Source: Phytopythium helicoides (lineage: Eukaryota > Oomycota > Peronosporomycetes > Pythiales > Pythiaceae). From it: a stretch of 64,000 bases of DNA. Where the stretch lies: NCBI GenBank assembly GCA_024867545.1, contig JANFNE010000036.1, forward strand, positions 434,001 to 498,000. The letters run 5' to 3'. Made by a program: the position numbers and the translations under genes. The notes under the pieces were generated by a model. It ran no database searches and was not told where the DNA came from. It saw only the letters and a list, made by a program, of their open reading frames with translations. Positions within the stretch are counted from its first letter, which is position 1. Every line of letters begins with the position of its first letter. Below are positions 32,563 through 44,053 of this stretch, piece after piece.

Positions 32563-32907
32563 CCATGAGCTTCCTGCTAACAGCATCGACGAAGCCTGGG
32601 CTTTCGATAGCTATTTGCTTTCATTCTGCTTGTGATAGACTTCAGAGTGTATCCTTCCACACTCTGAGGAGTGCGATTAGATCAACTTCAACATGACTTT
32701 GCGCCACCCAAATTAGTTGCGTTGGTTTGTGTCGCATGGTGGCTGAACAATCCTGATGCGCTAGTGAGTCCTAAAATAGACGACACCTTCCTGCGTCACA
32801 TTTGCGGAATTCGTTCAGTGCACCATTTCATCCATCCCAACACCGCAGCGCTTTGGTGTCCTTCTAAGTCAACCAGGCGTACTGACGTCGAAGGCATCCG
32901 TTTACGA

Positions 32908-34496
32908 ATGCAAATGGCTGCTGAGATTGCGGTCAGCGCGTCTAGTAGTGGTTCTCGAGGGTTAAATCTTACAAGTGTGAGCCTTCACATCGAGGAACTT
33001 ATCCCTAGTCCGTCCTCTCCCATAGCCAAGGCAAATGGTGCTGCTGAAGATCTTGGAGAAGTAGATAATGACGGCGAGTGGATGTACCACGACAGTCTAA
33101 CACATGAAGACTCTTGGTCTCAACTTCAGGTAGCAGATCGTATGAATTGGATGAAGAATTTTCGAGCCAATAAAACTGGTGGGTTAGTGTATCTCGACGC
33201 AGAAGCCCTCAAGAACCAACAAGGGGTGGTCAAAGAAGTCATGATGCAAGTCGGAGCACAATTGCTTAGTGGCAAGCTCGCAGTTCGCATTTCTCTGCCA
33301 ATCAGGATTTTTGAGCCCCGCACGTTGCTTGAACGAGTCGCAGACGGATGGAACTACGCCCCAACTCTACTCAAGAAAGCAGCTCTTTCTGGCTCGGATC
33401 CAACCGAGCGCTTGAAGCTAGTCATGGCGTTCGTTGCTGGCGGATATCACTTCTGTGTTGGCCAGCACAAGCCGTTCAACCCGATTATTGGGGAAACTTA
33501 CGAGGCGACGTACCCAGACGGTGCCCTAGTGTTCTTGGAACACGTTAGCCATCACCCAGTCAAGTCGGCATTCACACTCAAAGGCCCTCGAGATCTATAC
33601 GTGTTGTCCGGAGTGTACGAGTTCGAGTCTGTCACAAACCGAAATTCAATCATCAACTACCAGGTAAGTCAGCAAATGTTGGTATATCGGATGAGGTGGC
33701 TGAACGTTAACTCTTTTCCAACTCACCCAGATTGGTTCGGCAAAGATTCAATTCCGCGGTGGGCAAGAAGTCACATACACAGTACCGCAGATCAAGGTGA
33801 GGCTTAGAGGAGCGAGGAGGTTGTGATGGCTCGCCACGTGCTCATATTCATTCATTCAACTAGATGAGCGGGATGCTATTTGGGGAGCGCGTCGTTGAGA
33901 TTGTTGGCACAGCAGTGTTTGAGGACAAGTCAAACGGGCTCCGCGGAGAACTTCAATTCGATGCGAACAACGGGTTCCTCAAGAAATCCCAAGGAGACGA
34001 TATCAAAGGCCAGATATTTGCGGCAAAGGCACGGCCAGACTTTTTCCGTGGGTAGCAGATATTTGAGCTAATATGTTGTTTGTGAGCTACAGAAATCCGA
34101 CAAACATGCTATCTCCAAGGCCCAGGGCTCGTGGCTTTCTCATTTGCAGTTTGACGGTAAAACGTACGAGTGTACTATCGTTTATTTGGGTCGCAGCAGT
34201 CGTCCTGACAAGAAGGTGCAAATGTGAAGGTACTGGCACGTCGAATCCGAGCCCGTTTTCGAGCATAAGCCCGTTGCTGCGGCCCTTCCGTCCGATGTGA
34301 GATTCCGCGAAGACCTCATTGCTCTAAAGGTGCGTGCAAATGAGCTTCATCCCAAGTGATATTCAGTCGTCTGATTGAGATTGGCGAGCAGAATGGAGAT
34401 TTGGCGCTGGCGCAATCAGAGAAGTTGCGCCTAGAGGAGCTCCAGCGAGCCGACGAACGCTTGCGCGACGCATGCAAGTCGAAGCGCAAGCACTAG
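32908..34496 (+). CDS. Oxysterol-binding protein-related (ORP) lipid transfer protein, C-terminal part interrupted
   Basis: Exons 32908-33663, 33731-33796 and 33864 to about 34050, then about 34128-34336 and a last exon to 34496. The ORD domain is clear: GKLAVRISLPIRIFEPRTLLERVADGW, HKPFNPIIGETYEA, and EHVSHHPV in place of the family fingerprint EQVSHHPP, a mild change in two residues. ORPs exchange sterols and PI4P between membranes at contact sites; this short form has no PH domain. The C-terminal exons continue the fold (SDKHAISKAQGSWLSHLQFD, then LPSDVRFREDLIALK, then a basic KSKRKH end) but a TGA at 34225-34227 lies in frame, and the exon 3 donor cannot be placed without a phase clash. 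Either a base error or real truncation is possible. The ATG at 32908 is the first in a frame open from 32671. Confidence 0.78.
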
Positions 34497-34708
34497 TAGC
34501 GGTTGTCAGCGAACGAGGTGGCAATCAATTTCGTCTATATTGGCAAAGACAATACGTTTCCGCGAACAACGTGGGGGTGTCGTGAGGCAGGCAAAGTTGA
34601 AACATGCAAAGCTAATATGCCTGCGCCGTAGACGCGAGCCTTAGTCGCACACTTGCAGTGCCACCGAAGGAGAGCACAAGGACGATATCGATCTTCTTTA
34701 GCATCCGC

Positions 34709-35890
34709 TTAATCCTTCTTCTTGAGCTTCTTGAGCGTCTTCTCGTCCTCCTCGGCTGCGTGCTGCTGCGCAAACTGCTCAATGCACGAGATCGCAAAGT
34801 ATGCAATGAACGCGACCATGACATAGGAGCCGACTTGCGACAGCAGGCTGGAGCTGCTCGTCTCACCCGAGCCGCCGGTCAGACGATCCGCGGCGGCCTT
34901 CTGGTGGGCCGAGTGGAACTTGGTGCGGCACTCGAGCAGGAACTCGCTGACGCGCGAGTCGAGTCCCCACTCCGGAGGCGTCACGCGGCCAATGAACTTC
35001 TCGACAGTCTTGAGATGCGCGTCCGTGAAGATGGTAATGAAGAACGCAGCCTGCAGGTTGACCTTGATGAGTGCCTTGCCGATGAGGGTCGCGCCGAAGA
35101 AGGTCCAGAAGGGCATGAGGAAGTGTCCGCAGCAAATGCCGCAGAGATCGAACGCAACGTTCGGCCACGCCGACATGAGCAGCACACCAAAGAATCCGTG
35201 CTTCTGTAGGAACCCAATCATCCAGTCCTTCATCCAGTTGAGTACGTTGTACTGCGACTTGGACTCGGTGATCTCCTCGAACTCCTCGTTGCGCTGTCCG
35301 GCGAGCCGCGCCGCGCGGCTGAGTGCGTACGGCGGGATCTCTCCCGCGGCGGTGCCGGCGCCCCAAAGCATGCACGGCCAGAAAACCTTCCAGAAGATGG
35401 CCCAAAAGGTGACGGTGGAGACCTCCGGCACGTCCTGGCAGTTGGCCTCAAAGGAGCGGAACCACATGTGGTGGCGCGAGTCGAAGGCGAGCGACTTGCA
35501 CTCCTCGGCGCCCTGCACGACGAGGAAGATGTGCGGGAAGAGGAAGAGGATGCCCGAGTGCATGCCGGTGCCGAGCCCGACGGACGAGAGCACGCCGAGG
35601 CCGATCCACCAGACGACGAACTGCACCGTGGCGTTGAACTCGTCGAGCACCGCGTGGTGCTCACCCTCGAGCAGCGTGGCGGCCACCCACACGAGCGCGA
35701 GCGGCAGTAGCAGGAAGCGCGTGGCGTTATGCGTCACCACGCGCACAGCCAGCCAGCGCAGGAAGCGGCCCAGCATGATGCCGAAGTGGTACAGCACGCT
35801 CAGCGGCCGCCGGAACAGCGTTAACCGCTTGCGCTGCGCTCGCAGCTGCTCGGCCAGCTCGGCGTGCGTGTCGGTGGCGGGGGCGGCCAT
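34709..35890 (-). CDS. VMP1: VMP1-like ER membrane protein (VTT/DedA superfamily)
   Basis: Single exon, 393 residues, with about six hydrophobic segments. The VMP1 signature block GLGTGMHSGILFLFPHIFLV is at about residues 105-125, followed by WGAGTAAGEIPPYALSRAAR with the conserved E-PPY turn, and the VTT-domain block LLMSAWPNVAFDLCGICCGH with its Gly/Pro kink. VMP1 is an ER phospholipid scramblase needed for autophagosome formation and ER contact sites in animals, Dictyostelium and algae. The C-terminus is Lys-rich (KTLKKLKKKD), in keeping with ER retention. Length and segment order match the family; no frame break was seen. The gene is intronless and GC-rich. Confidence 0.9.
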   Translation of the reverse strand: MAAPATDTHAELAEQLRAQRKRLTLFRRPLSVLYHFGIMLGRFLRWLAVRVVTHNATRFLLLPLALVWVAATLLEGEHHAVLDEFNATVQFVVWWIGLGVLSSVGLGTGMHSGILFLFPHIFLVVQGAEECKSLAFDSRHHMWFRSFEANCQDVPEVSTVTFWAIFWKVFWPCMLWGAGTAAGEIPPYALSRAARLAGQRNEEFEEITESKSQYNVLNWMKDWMIGFLQKHGFFGVLLMSAWPNVAFDLCGICCGHFLMPFWTFFGATLIGKALIKVNLQAAFFITIFTDAHLKTVEKFIGRVTPPEWGLDSRVSEFLLECRTKFHSAHQKAAADRLTGGSGETSSSSLLSQVGSYVMVAFIAYFAISCIEQFAQQHAAEEDEKTLKKLKKKD

Positions 35891-36230
35891 GGCGAGCGGC
35901 CGGCGACTGCGGGGAGGGAGGAGCCGACGGGGACGATCGCGAAATGGCCGTGACGTCTGCTTCTTCCCTCGCTGCCGCGTTTCAGCTCGTACTTAGTGGG
36001 GAAGAGCAGTAGCGCCTCGAGCAGTCACGAGGCGCGAGCATGAAACATGCCCTGTATCTCAGATTCACGCAGGTCTTTTGAACTCGAGAAGAGGTTTTCA
36101 ATTGATCGGTTGTAGTAGGGAATTGGTTATTACGGGGAATGATCTACTCGCAAACTATTTTCAGGCAGGAATGATTGTGACAACGCTGACACTCGACTTG
36201 ATGTTGCACTTTCTGGAAGTAGGCAGCAGC
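35891..36230. other. Divergent intergenic region, no gene seen
   Basis: 340 bases between the VMP1 start and the start of the coiled-coil gene. No promoter motif was recognised with confidence. Confidence 0.4.
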
Positions 36231-37850
36231 ATGGGGAGCGACGGCGACGCGGAGGCGCTGCTGGAGCGCGCCAGGAGGCTGTGCGAGGCCGCGAACCTCG
36301 CGGCGGCGCAGCTGCTGCCGTCGCTGCCTCCCGTGGCACGCACGGCGGAGGCCAACGGACGTGGAGATCGAGGTGGGGTGGCAGCTACAGTGGCGCCTCG
36401 CGGGTTGATTTTTTTTTCTGATTGAGAAACGAGCGCAGATCGTGCGCGGAGTGTGGAGAGCAACAAGAGACGAGTGGTGGTCGATAAGCTGCCACAGCTG
36501 CCGGGACGACCAATGCGAGCTATACACGTCAGCGAAAGTGACAAGCATAGCAAACGGAAGGAATCGGAGAAGATCCGACAGGCGCAGGAGCGAGCGAGAG
36601 CGCGTATCGTGCGGTCCAACCAGCAAGAGCAGCAAGATGCGATGCAAAAAGAGGGGCAACAGAGACTCGAAGCGATCGAAGCAGCCCACAAGTGTGCTGA
36701 GAAAGCCAAGATCGCAAAGGAGGGGAGACTGCGTGCACAAGAGCGGATCCGACGCAGGCGACTGGCGGCCCCACAAGACCAATTACGCATCCTAAGTGTG
36801 CCCCCTCCTTCAAGAGGTGCACCTCCAAACGCCGTGACAATTGGCCCAGTTCCTCGTGTAACAACAGTCAGGCGACGATCACCACCGTGAGTTCCTGATT
36901 ATGTTTAGCTGCGAATGAACCCACGCGTGCTAATTCACTCTCGCACGCCAACAGAATCCCTGCGTCGACTTCAATTGTGAGTGAAGATGGTACATTAATT
37001 GAGCAGTCTGTTGTGACAATCGAGAATGAAGTCGAGCGAAGGCTCCGTGAACGAAGGATTCGCCTCGAGACTGCGCAAAGACTGCAGCGAGCGCAGGCAG
37101 CCAGGGAGGAGGAAGAGAGGTGGGGTTTGTGCTACATTTTGCACATCTCACCCCCAAAACTCTAAGCATTCGAATTTGAAAATCGCACACATAGGAATCG
37201 AAGGGATGCGATTGCACAGAGCCTGGAGCAGTACAAGAATAAGCAACGCGAACTTGACCGAATTGCCAAAGGATTGGGAAAATCAAAACCAAGCCTGCAA
37301 TTGGTAGGGCACGTCTCCTCGCCGTCCCCAACACAGTGCTGATATCCGTTGTGTGCTCACTCAGTCACCGAGCTGGTCGCAACTTAAAGTACTTTCATCG
37401 TCGAGTGATGACCACAGTCCTCTCGAAGAGGCCCACCACGACTTAAGCACGGAGCCGGAGTCACCAATTGACCCGTACGAAAAACACAAACCTGCAACGG
37501 AGAGCGTCGCCTCAGAAATCCTTGCTGAGCCGTTCGCAGCGCTTACGATCGCTGTCGACACTCAGTGCTGTATCAACCCCGGGTTATCTAGCGAGTCAAA
37601 AAGAAAGCCGAAAAAGACACCACCTTGGAGGCGTCCACCAGTACCGCTACTACCAGCCGAGAGCTACGCAGCGAAGGCTATCATTCAGGTACCACGCAGT
37701 CCAGTATATGTTGTTCGGTGTCCTTCTCGACCTCACGCTTTTTCTGTTTCTTCTGAAATGGAGATGCAGTCGCTACGGCTTGTAAATTCTGCAGATTCGT
37801 ATGCTGAAAGGCACAAATTGCTCCAACGAGCGCACTCCCCGAGTACATGA
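36231..37850 (+). CDS. Unrecognised coiled-coil protein
   Basis: Five exons join in frame: 36231-36360, 36439-36886, 36955-37119, 37195-37303 and 37365-37850, giving about 445 residues. An Ala/Leu-rich N-terminal helix (DAEALLERARRLCEAANLAA) resembles a small helical hairpin. A long Arg/Gln/Lys/Glu-rich coiled coil follows (about residues 65-150 and 190-270), then a Ser/Pro-rich tail with basic Pro motifs (KKTPPWRRPP). I do not recognise a family and assign no function. The consistent frame through five exons supports a real gene. It is convergent with the RME-8 homologue, with 101 bases between stops. Confidence 0.6.
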
Positions 37851-37951
37851 GGCATTGGAAGTAACTCCACATCTGTTGCTCCCAAATTGTTGCTCCGAGC
37901 ATAATATTTTTCGCAACAGAGTGTCCTAGCCACGAAAGTCCCCCTGAAAAC

Positions 37952-40900
37952 CTAAACAGTCAAATCCTCCAGGTCAACGGAGCTGTCACGCCCATATAGG
38001 GGACTTGGTGCTTCAGGATACTGGGATGTTATGGTACTGAGCACGAGGGTTGAAGTTGACGTCACCGAGGACGCGACTGACGAGAATGAAGCCGATCCTA
38101 GCTCCATTTGACCAGGAAGCCGCAGAGCAGCATCGCCAGCAGCAGCTTCAGGGGTTGCTGGCGGAGTCTGGTCTTGGAGAGAAGGGTCGACCTCAAGGTT
38201 GTGCTGAGGGTGGGTACTCACAAGCTTGTTCAACGCCTGCCGCATTGTCCGTACTGCTGCCTCCTTGGACGGGTCGCTCGCTCCTCGCTGATAGTATTAA
38301 ATAAGATCAGCATCATCCAGTGCACACGACCATCCCAAGTGTTCGTACCTCTTCCAAAATGCGCAAGACGTTCTCGTTGCTTTGGATAGATATTAACAGC
38401 GCCTCTGATAGCGCCGACATATCGATATCCTCCAGATCAGGCTCGCCTTTTGTTGCGAGGAAATTATTGAGATACACATCTTGCAAGATCAGCTCGTCGG
38501 CGAGCTCTGGGTATTGATAGCGGAACGAGTCGGCAGCGACGAAATGCTCGGGGTTCCATCGTGGCCAAATCTTCGACCGCGCTGCTGTCTTGACCTTTGC
38601 CAGTTCCGTTTCAAGACACTCTCGTAGGCGTTCGCGCATACTACAAAGCATGGAATAAAGCCTTTAGCTCTGCACAGAGCATTGACTAGTGTGCATATTT
38701 TTTCGTTACGGTACCTGGCTTTCCAGATCAATGTTGCAGTGTCAATATCTTCACTGCTCTGAAGTAGCAAAATGAATCGATCAGGGGAGGCACGCAAAAT
38801 CTGCAGCGGACAAAACCCACAAAGTCAGCCATTCAGGAGCTAATGAGGCCAGCAAAATAACCCATCTGTACCCGGACGAAACTTGGCGTCAACAGCTGCT
38901 TAAGAACTAGAAGGGGGAGTCTGGCCTTCTCGTCACCTTTGTCGTCAAGGCACGACCGAAGTGCAAGTGCCGCGCTGCGGACTGCACCAATATATCGTGA
39001 TGGCTTGTGCGATGCCTCTGATTCATCGTTCTCATCATCCTCCGGTCGAGTCGACACATCTGAGCTGATGGCTTCTTCTGCTGGGCAAAACGCGCTTGTC
39101 TCCAGAAAAAAGAGCAACCCTCCGGCTCCAACAACAAGAGAACGAAGAGAGTCAGAGTGGCATAGCCCCGCGACACAGCTGAGGCAAACTGTAGCGGCAT
39201 CTTCAGAGTAAGTCATGATGGTATGGCGCGAGGAGAGCTCTAATAGTGCGGTCACGACAGTTGGGTTCTTCTGAAGCGCACTCACACCCGAGGAGTGACC
39301 AGTTAATGACGTGACCACATCGGTAATGCGGTACAGTAGGACGCGTGCCATATTATGAATTCCGTGGTGCGAAAACTTCAGCAGCTCCTGGAAGGATGGG
39401 TTGAGCATCCGCTCAAGTGCTTCGCCAAGCACCTTGAGTCCTTTATCTCTCAAGAAAGCAATGCATGTAGAGACATTAACACCTCTCGATTCTTCTGGGG
39501 CCACCGGTCCAGCCAATATCGCGAGAATTAGCTCTAGAGCCAAGATGCCGCGGATCTGGTCTTCTTCTCCCAGTAATGTACGCTTCATTGGAGTCAACAA
39601 TGCCTCGTAGTACTCCCGGCGAATCTCTATACTGGAGCATCGCGAAGGAATTAAACGAACAAGCGCTTTCAGAATTAGGACTTGCACTTCCCATGGCTCG
39701 GCGTAGAAGCCACGAAGAGTCGCTGGACCAGCTGAGTTAGATGACGCAACATCAGAGCTGATTCCTTTTGCGCGCCCGAGGTCCGATAGACGTGTAAACA
39801 GTGCGTTGATGAGGTTGGCATACATGTCCGGAGTCCACTCGTTTAGAAACTCCCCATCGCCCTCGATGTATGAGCGCAAGAAAATATTGCCGACAAAAAT
39901 GTCGTCTTCATCTTGATAAAATTCTCCATCGGAGCTACCATTCCCGAAGTGGTCAGGACCAATCGAAACGGATTCGCTTTGGTTTCCTTGATATTGATCA
40001 CCTGTAGATGAGATGTACTTGTTTCTTAGATAACGGTACAGACGAAGGCGCTGACGTCGTCCCCAATTCACATCCGCAGCACGCTTCTCATGTGCATTGA
40101 AAACTTCCGTGAACGTTTTTGCAGGTGCGGACTCCAGCAGCTTTCCCATTCCTCGACCACCGAATCCAAGGCCCTCAGCAAGGAGTTTACTGAACTCTGT
40201 TGTGCCAGATGGCCCAACTCGAGCGAGACAGTTTTCCTTGAGAAAGTCGGCGGCTGCAGCACACATCCCCATGCCTTTTGGGTCGCAACTGGCAAACACG
40301 ACGTAAACCAAAGCAAGCGATTTCCAGTTGCCGTCAATGGGCGTCTTCATAGCAGTCATGCTGGACGAACTAACAGAGCCGCGCTTTGCAGGAAGTGTGA
40401 ACGAACTTGTCCTACTCCCATCGAGCACTGCAACCTTTTTCAGAAGAGTCAGGATTCTGGTGACTGTCACGTGATCCAGGGTCTCTAATGCAAGTAGCCG
40501 ACAGAGAAAAATGCGCTTGGATCGTACGAGCAGTAACGTGAACTTGGATCGAGTCGTAATTGAGAGTAATAAAGTGACGCCTGCGCGAACAACCGCGTCA
40601 TTTGGGTTACGAACGAAGATTTGACCATCATCCGAGTCAGCGCTATCATCTTCTTCATCACTAGCATCGCTGCTGTGGCCACTATCGTCCATACCCCCAT
40701 CGTTTTGCCGGTTCCCAGACAGGTTCGCAAGGAACACCGGATCAGCGAGCACATCAACCACCGCGCGCACCAGCGTCGTGCTTAGTCGATTAAAATTGTC
40801 AGACGGAGCATTCCGAGTTGTGACAATTGCTGTGTTGAGGAGTTGAAAAGCTTCGCGTAGAAAAGCTGGTGACTCATGGGCGTGACTAGAAAGTGCTCCA

Positions 40901-42954
40901 AGGAGATTTTGAATCGGAAGCTGGCCGTGAAATATCATTGCATACCGCCGAAGCACGAGCCGAAGACACCGAGCGCAGAGGATCCTCCAGCGTGGATTGG
41001 TTTCAACAGCCAATCTGTCCGATAAGTGCCAAGCAAGTACCATAGGATCTGTGACCTCAAAGCTATCTGCCAAATTGTTCAGCTTCGGGATCAAGTATTC
41101 GATAAAGTACCCATTGACGATCAACTCATCCTCGAATGACAAGTAGTTGACGTAGAACATCTCGTGATCCCACCGTACGACGGTTCCAGAACTTGTTTCA
41201 AGCTGTCGTCGAGTCTTCTCCAAGTGTTCGATTTCAGCATGGAGGGCAGCGCGCAGCTCTGATCTCATTGAGTCTCGCCACACCAACTCCGGTCGCTCAT
41301 GATCCACCAGCACGCTTTCAATGATGTTCCGCCAATGTTCGCCTTGGGCACGCGCATCACTCAGCCACTTATCAAAGGCGCCACTACCAATGTTCTTGGC
41401 ATTATTGGCAACCGACATGACTCGGTTGCGTTTTGTTTCCAAGGTCGACATTGACTCAAAATCAAATGAGAAATGCGGCAATGACCGGTTCGTCCGTGTG
41501 GGTGCCTTAACAAGCGATGAGGATGCAGTGTGCCGAGCTATCAAGTCCGCTCGATTCTCAGCTGGGATAAACAATTCCACGGGGAAAACACGGTACATGG
41601 CCTTCTTTGATCGCGTATTTCCTGCGCAGAAAATTTCGACAAGATCGATACACTTTTCTTGAAGTGCTCCCGCCGAGTTCGTCGGCGTCGAATTGCTTTC
41701 ACTGTTCTTCTGCTGGCGTCAATTTTACGAAGCTTTGTGTTAGTATTGGAGTCGGATAGCAAAAAAGGAGGCGCGGAGTTGGACGAACCGATTTACTGAG
41801 CGCCGTTGCAAGCGCAAACAACAAGGCACCGTACTCTCGCGCAGACTCTTGCAGCTCGTGAACCTGGTCAAGGTCGGTAATGGAGAATAGTTCCTTCACC
41901 AAATCGATGGCGTAGTCTTGAATTGTGGTGTTAGAATCATGACACAATTCAAGCAACGAAATTCGTGCATTCATTAGCGCGCCAACAGCCTGGTACATTC
42001 GGGATGGAAGAAGATGTCAGTTGCGTGCCACTACTCCCGATTCCATTTTCAGCCATGATACGTGCCTGTGAGCAGGTGAGAAAATCTGTAGTGAATCGCC
42101 GCGACACCAGCGTGAGATGGAACAACTCGATGACCGAGATCAAAATTGTGTCCTTGTCAGCGGTAGGATTCGAATCGGCGCTGTACTGAACCAGAAGAGA
42201 GCGCAGGACCTCAAACCCCCCAGCATCTCCAAAGTTGCGTCGGTTGGCGATCTCCCACCGCTCACTCTTCTCGCCAGCGTCGGGTCCAGGTGGCGCCGTG
42301 ATCATGCAAGATATAGTGCCGAGCGCCGTCTGCACGAGTTTTGGAGAGAGATACTGCAGATCAAGCAGCCCCGAGACACATTAATGTTTGGTTCCTGCAC
42401 ACGACGTTGGGTTGCTCCGTGAAAAACGTACGAGGCAGCTCAGGAAGGGCTTCATGGAGCACTTGGCGCACAGGCGATACATCTCGCGCCACATGATGAT
42501 GCGCTTGAAGCTCAAAAGCAAGAGCTCCATCTGCATGCAGAATCCATTCACCACCGCATTAGTGCCTGGCGTCAACGAGTACCAAGCATTGAAGCGCGAT
42601 CCACCCACAAGCTCCTCATTTGATCCGCGCTCCGTGCGCTCCGCCTGCTGCTGCAAGAGCGCGTGCACCGCGTCAAACAGTCGGCGCTCCTTGACATCCA
42701 CGCCGACGGCATTCACTCCCGGGTCCTCCACCTCGGTTGCCGTCGTCTCAGCTGGCTGATCCCATCCCGATCTGCATCGTGAGCTCACTGTGCTCCACCA
42801 ATAGACTGCGAGGCGGGGGGCGCACCTGCAGCGGGAACGCCGCGCTGAACGCCCGCAGCGCGTCGAGGATCTGCTGCTTGTCGCCGTCGCCCGGGCGGAT
42901 GCTCGTGATGGCGCGGATGGCGCTGCGCTGCTCCACCGAGCCCGTCTGCCCCAT
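37952..42954 (-). CDS. RME-8/DNAJC13/GRV2-like endosomal protein, J-domain not seen
   Basis: About ten exons; exon 1 is 42954-42826 and exon 2 starts at 42755, joined in phase by a GTGCGC-CAG intron. The largest exon, about 2.7 kb, carries the family blocks: ELVWRDSMRSELRAALHAEI, then VVRWDHEMFYVNYLSFEDEL, like the IWN-type repeats of DNAJC13. A C-terminal exon repeats the pattern (SMRERLRECLETELAKVK, then YQYPELADELILQDVYLNNF), as in GRV2. The flanks are armadillo-like helices. RME-8 sits on early endosomes, works with the Hsc70 ATPase and retromer, and regulates clathrin and WASH. No HPD-bearing J-domain or GYF-type WYxxN motif is visible between these blocks, and at roughly 1450 residues the protein is much shorter than the usual 2200-2600. 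An acidic linker holds GHSSDASDEEDDSADSDD. Confidence 0.72.
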
Positions 42955-44053
42955 CTCCCCGCGCCGCGCGGCCGCCGGCTCGCTGTCTGCTCACTGCGGA
43001 GGCGCTGAGCCGTCCGTGGCGCCGCCTGGGCAGTCGCTCACGCGCGTGGGCCGCCGCTCGAGGCCGCCGAGACGCGCAGGGGGTGGCCCGAACCGCCGAC
43101 GCCGCGGCCGGTTTGGGAGCTTCTTGAGGTCAACTTGCCGCGGTGGGTGTGAAACGGCTTGTGATTTTAGTATCCGTATTTGTTTGACTCTTTGTATTTG
43201 GTATAGAAGGTCAATATGAGTTCGATGTTTGTGTGATATCTAGATTTTTAAAAGCAATTAGCTAGCTGTATACGGACTTATCATTAGAAAAATATTGTAC
43301 ATGGTATCTAATAAAGAAGGCTCTGATACATTTTTTTGATGGTGGGGGTGTGGGTGACGCCGAAGCCATCCTGGACCCAGCAGAGCTTTGCGGTGAACAA
43401 AGTGGCCACGCGCGCTCGTGAACCAAGAAAACTTTTGCTGTGCTAACCGGGAACGACCTCTTTGAAGCAGCAACATTGAACAGTGTTGTTTGATCTCGGT
43501 TTAGTCACTACAAGGTGTCATTTGAGAGCAGGTTGATGCCCCAAGCAGTCGCATGTATGGTAGAGCTGCCCAAAGTAAGCAAGGTAGACTCTGCTTCTCA
43601 TCATACTGTAATCACATCTCCGAACACAAACGACATGACGCTTGCCACCTCTGGCGTTCCCATCTCAGCTCGCCCTCAAGCGTGCTTTTTCGCCACGGAC
43701 AGACACAGACACAAATGGCAAGTGAAAACGTGAAGAAGAAGAAGAAAAGTCTGACTGGCTGGGCATTAAGACCAGCTCCTTATCGTAACATGTCCACTAT
43801 CTGCGAGCACTTGACGCCTGCTTCACAGTCTGTTGTGGTGTCCGCAGGAGAGGTGCTGCTTCCTTGTCAGCACTCTACAGCCTTTCGACGTGACAACACG
43901 CCGCCATACAACCGCGCACATGTTCCCTCCCTGCCCCACTGATTGGCCGAAAATCCAGCATTTCCTCCAAGCCCGCGGTGCTGCTGTTGAAAAGGGGGAA
44001 TCGAGAAAGTGCGGCCGGCCGCTTGAAGCGCTGCTCCCTCCCCCTCCCTCGCC
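42955..44053. other. Intergenic region upstream of RME-8 and tepsin homologues
   Basis: About 1.1 kb between two divergent start codons. The stretch 43160-43340 is AT-rich; small open frames at 43515-43940 have no recognisable features. An ATTGG (inverted CCAAT) lies at 43942-43946, about 110 bases before the tepsin start. No RNA gene or mobile element seen. Confidence 0.4.

Noticed and set aside
42955..44053. Candidate small gene or RNA in the 1.1-kb gap before the tepsin homologue
   Set aside because: Small open frames lack any recognisable features, and no tRNA or snRNA-like structure could be identified by eye.
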